7,626 nucleotides of DNA, taken from positions 1-7,626 of the forward strand of contig WLEH01000042.1 of NCBI GenBank assembly GCA_009704345.1. Direction: 5' to 3'. The stretch comes from Actinomycetota bacterium (GTDB lineage Bacteria; Actinomycetota; Actinomycetes; S36-B12; UBA5976). Positions 6,434 to 7,626 of this stretch are shown in pieces. A model generated the notes under the pieces. The model had not been told where the DNA came from. It saw nothing but the letters and a program-made list of their open reading frames with translations, and made no database searches. The position numbers and the translations under genes were made by a program. Within the stretch, counting starts at the first letter, position 1. The number at the start of each line of letters is the position of its first letter.

Positions 6434-7261
6434 TTAAAGCATTACTGACGCGAACGTGCCGACCTGTTGGAACCCTAGCGAACGATAAAGCCGGATGGCG
6501 CGGTAGTTGAAATCGTTGACGTACAGTGAAATAACTGGAGTTTTCTGCTGCATCTGAATTATCGCAGCAGCCAAGGCTGGGCCAGAGATCCGATAGCCAC
6601 GGTGCTCCGGCGCTACCCAGACTCCTTGAATTTGTAGCACTTCATCAGTTAAGACACCAACATCGGCTTTAAAAACAACTTGATCATCTTCGATCAAAAC
6701 GTAAGTTCGACCTAGTTGCAGCAACTCAAGTACTCGTGCTCGATAAACCGCACTTGTTGCTGGACGAAGTGGGTCAATGCCGACCTCTTCCCGAAACATC
6801 ATTGCTGCAGCTGGTAGCACCAGTTCCAATTCCGCCGGAGTTGCTAATCGAATATTGGAATTGGGTTCAATTAGCGGTTTTTCAGTTAATGACATTAATG
6901 GCTGATCAGCTCTAATTAATCGGGCCGGACCCAAAAAGGAAGAGACTTGCTCCCACAACCCAAACACATCTTCGCGATTACCAATAATGCTAGAAGTTAG
7001 TATCTGAGTCTGCCCTAAGTAATCAGCCAGATGGGTCAACATCTCATAACTGCAATTAGCAGTGGTGGTGTTTATGCCAACATATGCCAAGCCAAGATTC
7101 CCAGTGCGATCACTAACTAACAGCAGAAGTGGATCTGGTGACTCAAATTCAGCGAGCTTTGAGATTAACAAGCAATTGGCTATCGGATTTTGTTGCGCTA
7201 ACTGCTTTGCTGTTGGTAAATCAGCTGGCGTAAGTGGTCGAACATAAGACGACCGAACCAT
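6434..7261 (-). CDS. GNAT-family N-acetyltransferase with DUF4081-like N-terminal half
   Basis: The product is a 275-residue two-part protein. The N-terminal half (about 5-125) resembles DUF4081, including the LTPADLPTAKQLA and NPIANCLLISKL segments. The C-terminal half (about 135-275) is a GNAT fold that would use acetyl-CoA: IQGVWVAPEHRGYRISGPAL (211-230) is motif A and YVNDFNYRAIRLYRSLGF (247-264) is motif B. The acceptor is unknown. The same architecture sits beside ispG and near proS in other actinobacteria (Rv2867c in M. tuberculosis), without an established role that I know of. In the acetyl-CoA loop the usual R-G-x-G reads R-G-Y-R (see findings). I start at ATG 7261, 3 nt after the ispG stop; a TTG at 7264 would add one residue. 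There is no clear Shine-Dalgarno sequence, so coupling to ispG is likely, and a hairpin covers the start. No signal peptide or membrane segment is seen. Confidence 0.88.
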   Translation of the reverse strand: MVRSSYVRPLTPADLPTAKQLAQQNPIANCLLISKLAEFESPDPLLLLVSDRTGNLGLAYVGINTTTANCSYEMLTHLADYLGQTQILTSSIIGNREDVFGLWEQVSSFLGPARLIRADQPLMSLTEKPLIEPNSNIRLATPAELELVLPAAAMMFREEVGIDPLRPATSAVYRARVLELLQLGRTYVLIEDDQVVFKADVGVLTDEVLQIQGVWVAPEHRGYRISGPALAAAIIQMQQKTPVISLYVNDFNYRAIRLYRSLGFQQVGTFASVML

Positions 7262-7289
7262 CAATTAGGACACCGATACTGATGGTTCG
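7254..7289 (-). promoter_or_regulatory. Inverted repeat spanning the ispG stop and GNAT start
   Basis: On the coding strand CGAACCATCA (7289-7280) and TGATGGTTCG (7263-7254) are perfect 10-bp complements separated by 16 bases. The loop contains the ispG stop codon, and the 3' arm contains the ATG of the acetyltransferase gene. It is not followed by a T-run, so it is not a standard terminator. A role in coupling translation of the two genes is an inference. Confidence 0.55.
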
Positions 7290-7626
7290 CCAGTTGCGCC
7301 TGCCGCTTCCATCTCAGCGGCCAATCGATTCGCCTCTTCGATCAAGGTTTGCACTATCTCTGACTCAGGTACGGTTTTAATCACTTCACCTTTAACAAAT
7401 ATCTGACCTTTGCCATTGCCAGATGCGACACCGAGATCAGCTTCACGCGCTTCCCCTGGGCCATTTACAACGCAACCCATTACGGCAACACGCAGCGGAA
7501 CTTTCATTCCTTCCAGTCCAGCAGTTACCTCATTAGCCAAGGTGTAAACATCTACTTGAGCACGACCACAGGAAGGACAAGACACAATTTCAAGACCACG
7601 TTGTTTTAGATTCAAGGATTCTAGAA
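7265..7626 (-). CDS. ispG: IspG, HMBPP synthase (4-hydroxy-3-methylbut-2-enyl diphosphate synthase), C-terminal part
   Basis: IspG (GcpE) is the [4Fe-4S] enzyme that reduces methylerythritol cyclodiphosphate to HMBPP, the penultimate step of the MEP isoprenoid pathway. The gene runs off the right edge, leaving about 120 C-terminal residues of a protein that is normally about 380-390 in actinobacteria. The open frame continues upstream through L-E-S-L-N-L-K-Q-R-G to the edge, so the TTG at 7613-7615 is an internal leucine and not a start. The cluster ligands are all visible: C-P-S-C-G-R supplies two cysteines, the third follows the second after 31 residues in MGCVVNGPGEA, and the glutamate seven residues after the third cysteine is the fourth ligand. 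The spacing equals that of E. coli C270, C273, C305 and E312. The tail after about EEANRLAAEM is variable. The stop TAA is 3 nt before the acetyltransferase ATG. Confidence 0.97.
   Translation of the reverse strand, partial: LESLNLKQRGLEIVSCPSCGRAQVDVYTLANEVTAGLEGMKVPLRVAVMGCVVNGPGEAREADLGVASGNGKGQIFVKGEVIKTVPESEIVQTLIEEANRLAAEMEAAGATGEPSVSVS

Noticed and set aside
6400..6436. A/T-rich spacer before proS as a promoter or terminator
   Set aside because: TTAAAT and TAAAAC match the -10 consensus only partly, no -35 pairs with them, and no stable stem with a T-run is present.
7265..7615. A complete 116-residue protein starting at TTG 7615
   Set aside because: The frame is open to the window edge with IspG-like residues (LES before LNLKQRG), so this is the tail of ispG and not a small separate gene.

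Overview
The window is a stretch of bacterial chromosome in which every convincing gene lies on the minus strand. Read in the direction of transcription (right to left) the order is ispG (3' part) - GNAT acetyltransferase - proS - rimP - nusA - ylxR - infB - rbfA (first five codons only). This order matches the conserved actinobacterial block, for example the gcpE/Rv2867c ... proS ... rimP-nusA-ylxR-infB-rbfA region of Mycobacterium tuberculosis, but with the intervening genes absent. Three further points favour Actinobacteria: the GNAT protein with a DUF4081-like N-terminal half next to ispG, a short NusA without C-terminal acidic repeats, and an IF2 with a long Gly/Arg/Pro-rich N-terminal region. 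Base composition is moderate (close to half G+C by eye), not the high GC of most cultured actinomycetes. A streamlined freshwater lineage of the Nanopelagicales (acI) type is therefore a reasonable guess, but it is an inference and not proven here.

Layout. From 7626 down to 7265 is the iron-sulfur end of IspG (MEP isoprenoid pathway). From 7261 to 6434 is a GNAT-family acetyltransferase of unknown substrate, only 3 nt after the ispG stop. From 6386 to 4629 is a complete bacterial-type prolyl-tRNA synthetase with an editing domain. From 4575 (or 4590) to 4099 is RimP, which overlaps nusA (4109 to 3096) by 11 nt. YlxR follows 7 nt later (3088 to 2801). A 101-nt spacer, the longest in the window, precedes infB (2699 to 15). 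The infB stop overlaps a likely rbfA start as TAATG.

How the genes work together. From proS onward the block supplies translation and transcription factors: charging of tRNA-Pro, 30S maturation (RimP, RbfA), transcription elongation, termination and antitermination (NusA), an RNA-binding helper (YlxR) and initiation factor IF2. Tight spacing and overlaps suggest one polycistronic transcript, or a few nested ones. I could not identify a convincing promoter or Rho-independent terminator inside the window.

Novelty. This is a conserved housekeeping region, and I find no undescribed system, mobile element, CRISPR array or RNA gene. The points worth a second look are local: a 10-bp perfect stem that encloses the ispG stop and the GNAT start, a substituted glycine in the GNAT acetyl-CoA loop, recent-looking 42/45-nt and 9-nt tandem repeats in the infB N-terminal region, and a LexA-box-like palindrome plus a direct repeat in the ylxR-infB spacer.
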